Shown: piece by piece, positions 45,368 through 54,494 of the stretch
Layout: every line of letters begins with the position of its first letter
How positions within the stretch are numbered: position 1 is the first letter of the stretch
From: Leuconostoc palmae
Lineage (GTDB): Bacteria > Bacillota > Bacilli > Lactobacillales > Lactobacillaceae
Direction of reading: 5' to 3'
NCBI RefSeq assembly: GCF_019656075.1
Contig: NZ_BPKZ01000002.1
Span: forward strand, 62,001-126,000
Length of the DNA stretch: 64,000 nt
The notes under the pieces: generated by a model
Databases searched by the model: none
Told to the model about the DNA's origin: nothing
The model's input: only the letters and a program-made list of their open reading frames with translations
Made by a program: the position numbers and the translations under genes

Positions 45368-45749
45368 TTAATCTGCTTTAATTCGTACATGTTCTAAATC
45401 TTTAAAGCTCGTGCTGTCTACATACGCATTTTCGTTCATTATTGGTTGTTTTCATAAATGTCGGTGTGGCTTGATAGCAAAGTCAGCTACGTAGTGCTTG
45501 TTATTGGTATTTTGTACATTGATTGTCTGAATTTGTTTCGATTCATTTTTAAAGTTCAAGATATTATGCCAAAATATTTTGGGATAGATCTTTTGACAAT
45601 GTGAACTTTTGAAAGTACATTGATCCGTACGGAACCAATAAAAAACCAGCCACTAGTAATGCAATGACTGGTAATACTTTGATGATTATTATTTTTGTTA
45701 GCGATTTTGATGGTTTATTTTTATCAATTCACTTAATACGCTGCTTCAT
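45368..45749 (-). pseudogene. Degenerate single-pass membrane/secreted protein
   Basis: ATG 45749 with AGGAG six bases upstream. Reads MKQRIK, TGA, IDKNKPSKSLTK, a membrane helix (VLPVIALLVAGFLLVPYG), SKDLSQNI; then frameshifts lead to TINVQNTNNKHYVADFAIK and NENAYVDSTSFKDLEHVRIK. At least one nonsense codon and two shifts. Resembles short anchored proteins of conjugative plasmids; not identified. Confidence 0.45.
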
Positions 45750-45815
45750 GATGCGCTCCTTTTTTTAATTATGATACTCACTTTACTCAAATTGGTTATT
45801 CACTTGACTATTAAT

Positions 45816-46334
45816 TTACTGTACTTTCTTTAAATTCATTCTTTGAAATAAGTACATCATTGAGCCAAACATGGCACCTGCAAAACATACTCCAAACATT
45901 GCACGCACAGAAAAGAAATCACTAAATCCACGAGACATGAATGTATTTAAAATATGAGTGAACACTCCGAAGAAAATTCCTTGACGTATGGCTAAGTATT
46001 TAAGATGTTTCTTTTGAGTTTCAATATCTTGAACTTCATTCTCTAATAAATGACGACGGCGTGTTGTAATCAGTACATACCCACAAATACCCCATATTAG
46101 GAAAATCATGTTCGCTATAATGTACCACATTAAGATATCTTCAGTATGCCGATGGTTATCGAGACTAAAAACTAATAAAACAATAAAGTTACTAATTAAG
46201 GCATAATAAAACATGACGATGAAGCCGATATTTCCTATTTTATAAATTTCATTACGTCTATACTCGTCTAATACCCCCTGAACGCCATAAAAGCGTTTGA
46301 GTAGTTTTATTGCTAAAGTTTCTTTAGTCTTCAT
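45816..46334 (-). CDS. DUF3278 membrane protein
   Basis: 172 residues. The N-terminal LLKRFYGVQGVLDEYRRNEIYKIG is the DUF3278 signature, followed by four membrane segments. It overlaps the upstream XRE gene; this regulator/DUF3278 pair is common in LAB, sometimes near bacteriocin loci. Function unknown. Confidence 0.8.
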   Translation of the reverse strand: MKTKETLAIKLLKRFYGVQGVLDEYRRNEIYKIGNIGFIVMFYYALISNFIVLLVFSLDNHRHTEDILMWYIIANMIFLIWGICGYVLITTRRRHLLENEVQDIETQKKHLKYLAIRQGIFFGVFTHILNTFMSRGFSDFFSVRAMFGVCFAGAMFGSMMYLFQRMNLKKVQ

Positions 46335-46524
46335 TGTCTTCCTCCCAGAAAAGTGCGTTTAAATCAGTTCCAAGCACATGAGCTAATTTCAAACAAAGCG
46401 ATAATGATGGATTATACTTATCATTTTCAATCAAATTAATGGTCTGTCTCGCTACCCCAATTGCTTGTGATAATTCGTATTGTGACATCTTTTTTGCTTT
46501 GCGATACTCTTTGATATGATTCAT
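46324..46524 (-). CDS. XRE-family small regulator
   Basis: 66 residues from ATG 46524 (GGAG upstream). Begins MNHIKEYRKAKKMSQYELSQ, with recognition helix GVARQTINLIENDKYNPS, the compact Cro/CI type. Partner of the DUF3278 gene; probable autorepressor acting at the inverted repeats upstream. Confidence 0.82.
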   Translation of the reverse strand: MNHIKEYRKAKKMSQYELSQAIGVARQTINLIENDKYNPSLSLCLKLAHVLGTDLNALFWEEDNED

Positions 46525-46539
46525 ACTGAACTCCAATGT

Positions 46540-46609
46540 CATTTATATATGACTAATACTAGTCTAAAAGATTTTAACTAATGTGTCAAGTATATATGAC
46601 ACATTAGTT
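46540..46609 (-). promoter_or_regulatory. Promoter and paired operators of XRE/DUF3278
   Basis: Minus strand TTGACA (46584-46589), 17 bases, TAGACT (46561-46566). Thirteen-base exact arms AACTAATGTGTCA/TGACACATTAGTT (46576-46588, 46597-46609) enclose the -35. A second GTCAT-N6-ATGAC element lies at 46540-46555, overlapping the leader. Both share the GTCA...TGAC core. Confidence 0.65.
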
Positions 46610-46903
46610 GGTGGTATTTATTTTGATAGAAACTAATTTCTGGGTCTTAGTATCAAACCAGCCCTGTAATAAAACGGAACGTATCATCATCGTTAGTCTC
46701 TCCTGACATGCTTTGTTGCATGAAAAAGGTTTAGCAAAATTAAATCCAGCTTGTGGTGTAATGTTTTCAGTATTTAAAGTGTCATTGATATTCAACACAG
46801 CAACCGAAATGTCACCATTTATCCCAACTTTGTTACGACCTACATAGGTTAATTTGCCTAGGCTTTTGCCTTGTAGTGATAATTTATTAAATTTGTTAAC
46901 CAT
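46604..46903 (-). pseudogene. Unknown plasmid-type protein, deleted copy 2
   Basis: The first 58 residues (MVNKFNKLSLQGKSLGKLTY to FNFAKPF) match the gene at 42146 with scattered synonymous changes. About 95 bases are then missing and the frame changes; remnants of INDDDTF coding DNA remain out of frame. Good AAGGAG site retained. An AACAGCT/AGCTGTT hairpin with T run lies upstream (46936-46959). Confidence 0.7.
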
Positions 46904-47024
46904 TATTATATTCTCCTTATGATGTTTATCAAAAAAACAGCTATTAAGCTGTTCTTTTTTGTTACTTATTAGGTTAATTATTCCTATTTTGACATTTTTT
47001 CAATTATTTGTTGAAATTTTCCTT

Positions 47025-47303
47025 CTAAAATAAATTGTAAGTTTTCTTGCTTTTTATTAGTCGAGCAGTTAGCTGACATTGCTGTTCAGCGTTATAAATT
47101 GTAAAAACCGTTGAATGGCAGACAAGTATTTTGTCTTCATTCATAATATCAATTATTAGCTCATTTAACGATTGATTAAATTGAAAATTAGCTTGGTTAA
47201 AATATACCTCTGATACAAAATTAGATATTTATTTCTGAAACATACCTTTTGTCACAACAAGTTTATGACCTTTACTTAAATTGAGACTATTTGGATCAAT
47301 CAT
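47025..47303 (-). pseudogene. Small unknown protein with in-frame TAA
   Basis: ATG 47303 overlaps the stop of the preceding nucleotidyltransferase remnant and has GGAGG upstream. MIDPNSLNLSKGHKLVVTKG, then TAA after MFQK, and the same frame continues ISNFVSEVYFNQANFQF to SKKTYNLF. About 92 codons in all. Not recognised. Confidence 0.4.
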
Positions 47304-48537
47304 CGACAACCTCCAAACGGTTATTTATAATATTTACTTTCTTGCCCAGTAATATGCCACTGTGTCCGTCTTTGAAAGTAGTCAAAAAGTTTAATACTTC
47401 GGTTACTTTTGGCATCGTCATACCTTGCGCTCCTTTTCTTATGGCGGTACCCGAGATATTGTCTCGCCTTAAAACGATGTATGGTTTGACACCTGTTTCA
47501 TCGTAAATGTCATGAAGCAACATTCATCCCTCGTCTGTACCGAGAAGACCGTGCAGTCTCATATGTGGATGTTTCTGCCGAATAGTTTTGATAATAGCAT
47601 AAAAGCCATCATCTTGATAAAGTTGTGGTTCAAACAAGATTTCTACTTTTTTCGCTAGACCAGCCTCTTCAATCGCTGTTTTTAGCATATATACGCGATT
47701 TTCAGCTTCGTAAAAAACTTTGCCAGTGGGAAAAAAATTAACTAATGGGTCAGCTGATGCAGACTTTTCATAATAGCGCTTACCCGCTTCCTCTTTAACA
47801 ATTTCAATCATACCTTTATCTAAAAGATATTGATGCATTTTTGGAATAACGGTCGGATGAATGTATACCTTATCTAACTGACGTTCATTTATAAATTGTT
47901 TTAATATGGCAATATGTGATTTGTGCACAGGATTAAATGTACCAAGAAATAAACCGACACCACCTTTAGAAGGTATGAGGCCCCAAATATCTGTTATTAA
48001 ACTTATAAATATACCAATAATACCAAGTAATAGTCCCAATACGATAAAAATTATCTGAATTTTTTTATAACCTATTGCAGCTAACGCACTAATAATCACA
48101 TTAAAACTCAAAGCAAAAAAAATATTAGCAAATCGATTACCTTTAGCATGGTTGCTCATCATGATGGCAAGATATTGTAACCCTTGTGAAGCCAAAGAAG
48201 TTAAACACACTGCGCCTACTAAACCACCAACCATTCGTAAATTAGTCTCATCGATGACATGCCCTTTGATAAGTAGTCCAAGAGCAAAAAGATTATAAAG
48301 GCTTTGCCATACAAATTTAGCAAACTTGCTAGCAAACATCGAGGCAGTAAGTCTGAACGTTTGTTTTTCCAAATAGGTACTAACAAATGTAAATATAGGT
48401 AAAAATAGTGCTGTAAATATGCTAATGCCGATTAAATAACGATTGGTGTACTGACTCGTTGGAATCGCATAAGCCAAATACATGATAACTCCCATACTAA
48501 GAGCAATTTTCAAAAGAATACTGTGTAATAATTTCAT
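47296..48537 (-). pseudogene. Six-helix membrane protein fused to NadD-like nucleotidyltransferase, in-frame TGA
   Basis: ATG 48537 behind GGAGA. Residues 1-200 hold six membrane segments (start MKLLHSILLKIALSMGVIMY); from about 205 a cytidylyltransferase/NadD-type domain begins: LFLGTFNPVHKSHIAIL (the HxGH motif reads HKSH) and, near the end, the ISGTAIRKG block equal to ISxTxIR. An in-frame TGA (47524-47526) falls between LLGTDEG and MLLHDIYDETG, with no other damage. Membrane-tethered NMN/nucleotide adenylyltransferases of this layout are not known to me. Confidence 0.65.
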
Positions 48538-48555
48538 AAAAAGTCTCCAATTGCG

Positions 48556-48974
48556 AGCAATCTCTCGTTGGCGTGCACGTTGGTTTTTAGCTAACTCACG
48601 TTGTTTAGGAGAACCATCTTGACGATGATATTTGTGGGTACGAATATTAATCAACCCTCTTTTTGACCAGTCTCGAATGGTTGAGGACGATACTTCTACG
48701 TCTTGCACGTTGCCGGCAATTTGTTCAGGCGTCCAGTGTTCCACATTAATCCAGTGTTCAATTAGTTCTTTTATTTCTGGTGTTAATAAAAGTCCTTGTC
48801 CCATACGAAAACGCTTTTTAGTAGCAATATATTGACCGCGTTGCGCCGAATACTTAATACGAGCATGAATGTTCATTCTTAATAAAGAGTGACGGTCTAG
48901 ATTAGAGAAGTCTAGCACATTGCCACGGTCTAATTCACGACTAATCACTGATGGGTCATAACCTAATTGACTGA
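48556..48974 (-). mobile_element. IS30-family transposase fragment, copy 2
   Basis: About 139 codons matching the N-terminal part of the 42651 copy (QLGYDPSVISRELDRG to KNQRARQREIAR), ending abruptly at 48556 where the next gene's leader begins. The DDE domain is gone. A frame into the membrane gene is open, but that gene has its own ribosome-binding site and ATG. Confidence 0.85.
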
Positions 48975-49241
48975 ATAAAAATAGTCCAATTTATTGACTT
49001 CTGAGCATTCTAACTTGCTAACACTAATTTAATTGCAAGTAACTTACAATAATCATTGTAACACTGCATATCATTGATTCATGCCATTGAAGTCTCTTCA
49101 ATAGGCAATTTCATCAATTAAGTTATGTATGTTTGATCACTGTTTCAATATCATAGTATTCATGAAGAAATCTAAAAAGTATGGTACGATTATGTTATAT
49201 TTGTGAAATGAATTAATATAATACATTATAGGAGTTTCAGA
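48975..49241. other. Intergenic region before LysR gene
   Basis: AT-rich; TATAAT at 49217-49222 and GGAG at 49231-49234 serve the LysR gene. No other structure seen. Confidence 0.4.
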
Positions 49242-50108
49242 GTGAATACATTTATATATGAAACGATTGTATCAATTGTTGAAGAAAAATCGTTTCAACG
49301 TGCATCAGAGAAACTAAATGTCACTGCTAGTGCTGTAAGCCACGCTATTAATCAAATAGAAAAGACATATGGATTTCCTATCTTTATTAGAAATAAATCT
49401 GAAATTAAATTAACATCAAGTGGCGAAAAAATTTATCCTGTACTCAGAAAAATAATTGCCGAAGAAAAAGAACTTGAAAAAAATGTGCAAGCTATTCGTG
49501 GTTTAGAATCAGGGATTATTAAGATTGGTGCTTTTAGTAGTGTTTGTATCAATTGGTTACCTGATATCTTGAGAAATTTTTCAAAAAAACACCCTAATAT
49601 TGAAATTGCGTTAACACAAAGTAATTTTTCGGATATTAGTCAACTTGTTGAATATGAAGAGTTAGATCTCGGATTTACATTGTTGCCTGTGACGAATAAC
49701 GTCAATGTAACTAATTTGTTGGAAGATGAAATCAAATGTGTTACCCCTTCTAATTTTCATCCACACAATGGTCAATCAATTACTAAGCAGGATTTACAAG
49801 GCTTTCAATTTATGCTTCAAAAAGCAGATTATGACCGTGACACCAAAAAGACATTAGATTACTATGATGTACAGCCTAATACTATTAATTTTTCTATAGA
49901 TGATCAATCTATTGTATCGATGGTTGAAGCCGGCTTAGGATTTGGTATCTTACCTGATTTAGCCCTCAGAAAATTAAGTGGTGATGTCAGTATTTATCCC
50001 TTTGACGAGCCGTTTTATCGCACTATCTCACTAGTTCAAAGCAAAAATAACATTGTTTCACCGGCAGTATCGAGTCTTGTATCAGAAATAAAATCTCATT
50101 TAAAATAA
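49242..50108 (+). CDS. LysR-family regulator
   Basis: 288 residues from GTG 49242 (ATAGGAG upstream). N-terminal helix-turn-helix SFQRASEKLNVTASAVSHAI, then the periplasmic-binding-type effector domain (GIIKIGAFSSVCINWLPDIL, ELDLGFTLLPV, MVEAGLGFGILPDLAL). Convergent with an aminotransferase gene. Effector unknown; family members often govern amino-acid or stress genes. Confidence 0.88.
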   Translation: MNTFIYETIVSIVEEKSFQRASEKLNVTASAVSHAINQIEKTYGFPIFIRNKSEIKLTSSGEKIYPVLRKIIAEEKELEKNVQAIRGLESGIIKIGAFSSVCINWLPDILRNFSKKHPNIEIALTQSNFSDISQLVEYEELDLGFTLLPVTNNVNVTNLLEDEIKCVTPSNFHPHNGQSITKQDLQGFQFMLQKADYDRDTKKTLDYYDVQPNTINFSIDDQSIVSMVEAGLGFGILPDLALRKLSGDVSIYPFDEPFYRTISLVQSKNNIVSPAVSSLVSEIKSHLK

Positions 50109-50139
50109 AAGCAACTACTAAAAAGTAGTTGCTTTTATT
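50105..50139. terminator. Bidirectional terminator
   Basis: Fifteen-base arms ATAAAAGCAACTACT/AGTAGTTGCTTTTAT between the LysR and aminotransferase genes, touching both stops. Confidence 0.85.
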
Positions 50140-51341
50140 TATGATAATTGTAAAACAGCTTCTAATGCTTCAGATAATTTTTTAATTCCTGTCTCGATTT
50201 GTTCATAAGAAGAGTTCGTAAAATTCAATCTGAATTTGTTTTTAATACTTCTTGATGCGTACTGTAACTCTGATGGTACATAAACAACATTCGCGTCTTG
50301 AAGAATACTGTCCAACAATAAATTTGTTGTATCAAAACTTTCCGGTAAAGTAACCCAGACAAAAAAACCGCCTTCAGGCCTTATATAAGTCGCCTTTTCT
50401 GGTAAATATTTATCAAGATTATCACACATTGCTAGACATTTTTCACGATACAACGTATTAATTTTTGCGATATGCCTATCAATATTATGATGCTCTAAAA
50501 AATCATCAATTGCCATCAAATTAATATGTGATGGTTGAACATCTAAAGCCGCTTTGACGGATAGGAAAATACTAGTTAATTCATCATTGGCAATAAGCCA
50601 TCCCGTTCGCAATGCAGGAGAAAGAATTTTTGAAAAACTCGATATCAAAATTACTCTACCATTTGTATCTAAGTCAGCTAAAGACGGCTCTTCTTGACCA
50701 GAATATCTCAAATAACGATACGGACTATCTTCCACGATATAGAAATCATATTTTTCAGCTAATTGAATTAAAGTTTTTCGCTTAGCTAAACTCATGGTTG
50801 CCCCAGTAGGATTTTGAAAATCAGGTATCGTGTAAACAAATTTAATATTCGGTGTTTCCGACAAAATTTGTTCCAAAACCGTCATATCCATACCATCATG
50901 TTCAACGTTAACTTCATGATAGATTGGTTCATACCCATCAAAAGCCTCTAAAGCACCCATATATGTTGGCCCTTCAACAACAATATGATCATTTTTGTTT
51001 AAAAAAGTACGACCAACAATATCAATAGCTTGTTGCCCACCTTGAGTTAAAATAATATTACTACCATTAACATCGATGTGATAATATTTTTTTACGAGCG
51101 ACACAATTTTATTTCTAAGTGCTACAGGTCCTTGAGTTGAATGATATTGAAAAATATCAGGTCCTTGATTATTAAAGGTATTCATGAATGAAGTTTTTAA
51201 AGCTTGATCTGGAAAAATAGTTTTATCAGGTAATCCCATGCCAAAAGATATATTTTTAGGGTCAGCTGTTTCTGCAAATATTTTGTCCATATTTAATGAT
51301 GCTGTCATTTTATTTCGTGTAGCAATTTTAGAAATTGTCAT
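50139..51341 (-). CDS. PLP-dependent class I/II aminotransferase
   Basis: 400 residues, GGAGG upstream. Fold-type I markers: ILTQGGQQAIDIVGR near 98, PDFQNPTG near 178 (Asn), VEDSPYRYLRYSG near 211 (Asp), and PLP-lysine in SSFSKILSPALRTGW near 240. Closest in style to the LysN/2-aminoadipate or aromatic aminotransferases (the catalytic half of MocR proteins), without an N-terminal DNA-binding domain. Substrate uncertain; aromatic or branched-chain amino acids are plausible in LAB. Confidence 0.85.
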   Translation of the reverse strand: MTISKIATRNKMTASLNMDKIFAETADPKNISFGMGLPDKTIFPDQALKTSFMNTFNNQGPDIFQYHSTQGPVALRNKIVSLVKKYYHIDVNGSNIILTQGGQQAIDIVGRTFLNKNDHIVVEGPTYMGALEAFDGYEPIYHEVNVEHDGMDMTVLEQILSETPNIKFVYTIPDFQNPTGATMSLAKRKTLIQLAEKYDFYIVEDSPYRYLRYSGQEEPSLADLDTNGRVILISSFSKILSPALRTGWLIANDELTSIFLSVKAALDVQPSHINLMAIDDFLEHHNIDRHIAKINTLYREKCLAMCDNLDKYLPEKATYIRPEGGFFVWVTLPESFDTTNLLLDSILQDANVVYVPSELQYASRSIKNKFRLNFTNSSYEQIETGIKKLSEALEAVLQLS

Positions 51342-51453
51342 TTCAATGTATCCTCCTTGGCTCTTGAAAATAATAGTAACCTAAATCCATAAGCTCTGTG
51401 AGGAGACGTTTTCTTTAAAAGATGAATTTTTTTCATGTTTTAAAATTTAAATT

Positions 51454-51481
51454 AAAAAAGTGTGCATTAACACACTTTTTT
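51454..51481 (-). terminator. Terminator after serine hydrolase
   Basis: AAAAAAGTGTG/CACACTTTTTT with six-base loop, next to the stop codon. Confidence 0.82.
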
Positions 51482-52613
51482 ATTCTGCCAAATGAGTGTA
51501 AATATAACCATTCATTTCACTAAGAGAAGTTCTTGATGTCTTAATATTTGAAAACAATACGATATAGATACGACCGTCGTGGCTGAAACCATTTGAAATA
51601 CTCCATCCAGCCAAAAAACCACGATTAACCATAAGCGCTGGGTCATTATACAATCCCATACCGTAATGTGATGCACTACCAGGTTTAAACATCTCGTCTC
51701 TACTCTGTTGACTAATTAATGTACCATCATAGAGCGCTTTATCAAAATGATACATATCATTTGCAGTCATATACATATCTCCGACACCATATAACTGTGA
51801 AAAATTAGGAAATACGCCTTTTACCAATTGAGTGCCATTATTTTGATACCCAATTGATGCATTAGGTATTTTTAAATAATTATCAGACATAAATCCAGTT
51901 GACAATAGTTTACTAGGTTTGAAAATATTTTTCTTTAAATAACTTCTATAATCTGTATTTGATACTTTTTCAAGTATTTTCGTTAAAACAACATAATTCG
52001 CATCTAAATAATGCCAGTTTCCCGGTTGTTCACTTATACCATTATCAATAATTTGTTTAAGCATCTCATCACTAGTTACATTAGCATTTGATTGATCACG
52101 ACCAACAATACCTGAAGTATGATGTAATAAATTACTAATTTTGATATTATTGCCGTTTGGAAAATTTCCAATATATTTGGCCACAGGATCATTAACATTT
52201 AATAATTTTTTTTCTTGCAACTGTAAAATACTCGTTGCTATCATTAGTTTTTCAGTTGAGCCAATTGGAGAAACACTATTAGGTGTATTAACGTTATTGT
52301 TAGATAGATTAGCCAAACCATAACCCTTGCTTATAACAACTTTATTATCTTTAACAATCATAATAGTGCCCGAAAAATCTTTATTTTTAATGTAATCATC
52401 GATTTCTTGATTGTTCACAATTGTATCAAGTTTCTTAGTATTTGATTTTTCTCCTATAGTTTCCTTTTTAATAGATTTTGTAGCAGATTGCTTGTTCTGT
52501 ATTTTTGATTCTTTATGATTCAAAGTATCATTTTGTTTCAGAAAATAACCACCACATATTAATATTATTATCATTGTTAAAGTCAAAAAAAAAGCCACAA
52601 TCTTACTAGTCAT
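51480..52613 (-). CDS. Beta-lactamase-family (class C-like) serine hydrolase
   Basis: 377 residues from ATG 52613 (GAGGG upstream). Signal anchor VAFFLTLTMIIILICGGYFL, a lysine/serine-rich linker, then the penicillin-binding fold: SxxK in GSTEKLMIAT, a Tyr-containing HYLDANYVVLTKIL and the late HYGMGLY. Such LAB proteins are usually wall or esterase enzymes (PbpX/EstB-like) rather than true beta-lactamases. Extracytoplasmic. Confidence 0.82.
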   Translation of the reverse strand: MTSKIVAFFLTLTMIIILICGGYFLKQNDTLNHKESKIQNKQSATKSIKKETIGEKSNTKKLDTIVNNQEIDDYIKNKDFSGTIMIVKDNKVVISKGYGLANLSNNNVNTPNSVSPIGSTEKLMIATSILQLQEKKLLNVNDPVAKYIGNFPNGNNIKISNLLHHTSGIVGRDQSNANVTSDEMLKQIIDNGISEQPGNWHYLDANYVVLTKILEKVSNTDYRSYLKKNIFKPSKLLSTGFMSDNYLKIPNASIGYQNNGTQLVKGVFPNFSQLYGVGDMYMTANDMYHFDKALYDGTLISQQSRDEMFKPGSASHYGMGLYNDPALMVNRGFLAGWSISNGFSHDGRIYIVLFSNIKTSRTSLSEMNGYIYTHLAE

Positions 52614-52711
52614 GGTTACCCTCAAATATTTTTTATATAATAGATATTCTACACTAATTCGGAAATAAATAATATAATTTTAAACTACAGTTTAATTGAA
52701 CAATAAAACTA

Positions 52712-53143
52712 CTAGATTAAATGTAGGTATTTCGCATACCCTTCTTTTTCCATATCTTTTTTCGGTACAAACTTTAAGGCAGCTGAGTTGATGCAATATC
52801 TTAAACCACCCTCTTGAATAGGTCCATCGGTAAAAACGTGACCTAAGTGTGAGTCCGCTTCTTTTGACCTCACTTCAATTCTTTCCATACCATGAGTCTG
52901 ATCCCTTTTTTCTTTGATATTGTTATCTAGAGTTGAAAAAAAAGATGGCCATCCACAACCAGCATCATACTTTTGACGTGATGTGAATAGCGGTTCCCCA
53001 CTCACAATATCGACATAAATACCGTCTTCGTAAAAATTATCATACTTACCACTAAAAGGTCTTTCAGTAGCAGAATTTTGCGTGACATTATACGCATTGG
53101 CATTCAAATTTTGCAGGCGCTTGTTTTTTTCTTCTTGATTCAT
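52712..53143 (-). CDS. msrB: Peptide-methionine (R)-S-oxide reductase
   Basis: 143 residues from ATG 53143 (GAGG upstream). [18 protein letters not shown] and the catalytic-cysteine RYCINSAAL are present in order; the four zinc-binding cysteines of some MsrBs are absent (VSGEPLF form). Repairs oxidised methionine. The upstream-extended frame is not supported by a ribosome-binding site. Confidence 0.95.
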   Translation of the reverse strand: MNQEEKNKRLQNLNANAYNVTQNSATERPFSGKYDNFYEDGIYVDIVSGEPLFTSRQKYDAGCGWPSFFSTLDNNIKEKRDQTHGMERIEVRSKEADSHLGHVFTDGPIQEGGLRYCINSAALKFVPKKDMEKEGYAKYLHLI

Positions 53144-53308
53144 TGCTATTAACCTCACGCTAAAACAATTCTTTTTAGTAGGACAAATATAACATATTAT
53201 AAAAGCTGTCACAATATTTATACATTAAATTAAGAAAAGTCCGTCTTATGATCTCAATGACTGACTTGCCAATAATGCCAGTCATTACTGTAACTAATAA
53301 ATGTTCGT

Positions 53309-53389
53309 TTAATTTAATAGGCCTTCCATTTCTAATGAGATTACTTGTCCATTTTGTGTAAGAATATGGCTGTTATTAATTTTATTCAT
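53309..53389 (-). CDS. Possible 26-residue peptide
   Basis: ATG 53389 seven bases after GAGGGGG (53397-53403 on the plus strand); starts MNKINNSHILTQNGQVISLE and ends GLLN. An AATGACTG/CAGTCATT hairpin lies just downstream. Hydrophilic, no family. Candidate only. Confidence 0.3.
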   Translation of the reverse strand: MNKINNSHILTQNGQVISLEMEGLLN

Positions 53390-53424
53390 ACATACTGCCC
53401 CCTCGTCTCTAAATAATTTATAAT

Positions 53425-53454
53425 AAAAAAACGACCCAACATGGGACGTTTTTT
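53425..53454. terminator. Terminator after AI-2E-type permease
   Basis: AAAAAACG and CCC pair with GGG and CGTTTTTT around one A-A mismatch; T run on both strands. Confidence 0.75.
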
Positions 53455-53457
53455 ATA

Positions 53458-54453
53458 CTAACCTTTGAACTTTTGGATTTTGAAAAAATCTAATATAAAT
53501 GTCAAAATTGGTAATCCAATAATTAATCCCCATACACCAAATATTTTTTCCATGATAATCAAGTTAAGCAAGATAACTAACATCGGCATATGTGTTCTTT
53601 GAGACATAAAATGCGGATGTAAAAAGTAAGATTCTAAGAAATGGATTAACGCCACAGCTATTAAAATAACAATTACCGTGTTCCAATTACCGATGATAAA
53701 AGCAGTAATTGTTAATGGAATCAGCGATAAAATAACTCCAACTACCGGAATAAGGCCTAGAAGGAAAATTAAAATAGTAAATCCAATAATATATGGGAAA
53801 TGGAGAAACATCAATACCAATACCATTACAATAGTATTGATGAATCCTATCATTAATTGAACCTCAAATAGTCTGCCTAATATAATAATAAACCTATGAA
53901 CAATAATATAAAATTCACCAAAAAACTTCTTATATGGACTTTTAATAAATGTCATTGACCAAGTTTTTAATTGTGGATATGTCATGCTGAATATAAAACT
54001 AAACAATAAAGATAATATTAACTCATATAAAACATGCCCGACTTGGTTGATTTGAGAGAAACCTTTAGAAATTAACTGTTCTGTGTTAAGTGAGTGCCTG
54101 TATTGCTCAACATTCTTGTAGATCTCTTTGAAAACACCGGTTGTATGCCAACTTGATTCTGTTGCTAGTTTAATCATGCTGTTAACTTGATGTATGACAG
54201 TATTGGCACCATGCTCAATAGCGATGATTAAAAATCCAATAAATAAAATGTAAACAATAGCAATTGATAACGGTCTCGATATTTTAGTGAAACGCTGTAT
54301 GCGTTTACCAGCATTCATTGCTAAATAAGAAAAAATAGTAGTTAAAAGCAGTAATGACATGAATTGTCTCAGAAATATGATCAATAGAATGATAACTGAT
54401 AACACAAAATAACGGTAATATTTTTGATTTTGTAAGGGTGATAAAAAATTCAT
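53458..54453 (-). CDS. AI-2E/PerM-family membrane transporter
   Basis: 331 residues with about eight membrane segments. LLLLTTIFSYLAMNAGKRIQ near 35, LLGLIPVVGVILSLIPLTI near 235 and the C-terminal IFGVWGLIIGLPILTF match the AI-2E transporter family (pfam01594), which includes Na+/H+ antiporter-like members. Substrate unknown. Next to the LCP gene, same strand. Confidence 0.87.
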   Translation of the reverse strand: MNFLSPLQNQKYYRYFVLSVIILLIIFLRQFMSLLLLTTIFSYLAMNAGKRIQRFTKISRPLSIAIVYILFIGFLIIAIEHGANTVIHQVNSMIKLATESSWHTTGVFKEIYKNVEQYRHSLNTEQLISKGFSQINQVGHVLYELILSLLFSFIFSMTYPQLKTWSMTFIKSPYKKFFGEFYIIVHRFIIILGRLFEVQLMIGFINTIVMVLVLMFLHFPYIIGFTILIFLLGLIPVVGVILSLIPLTITAFIIGNWNTVIVILIAVALIHFLESYFLHPHFMSQRTHMPMLVILLNLIIMEKIFGVWGLIIGLPILTFILDFFKIQKFKG

Positions 54454-54494
54454 TCCTAATACCTTTCTGAAATATTTAGTAGTACTGATAAAAA

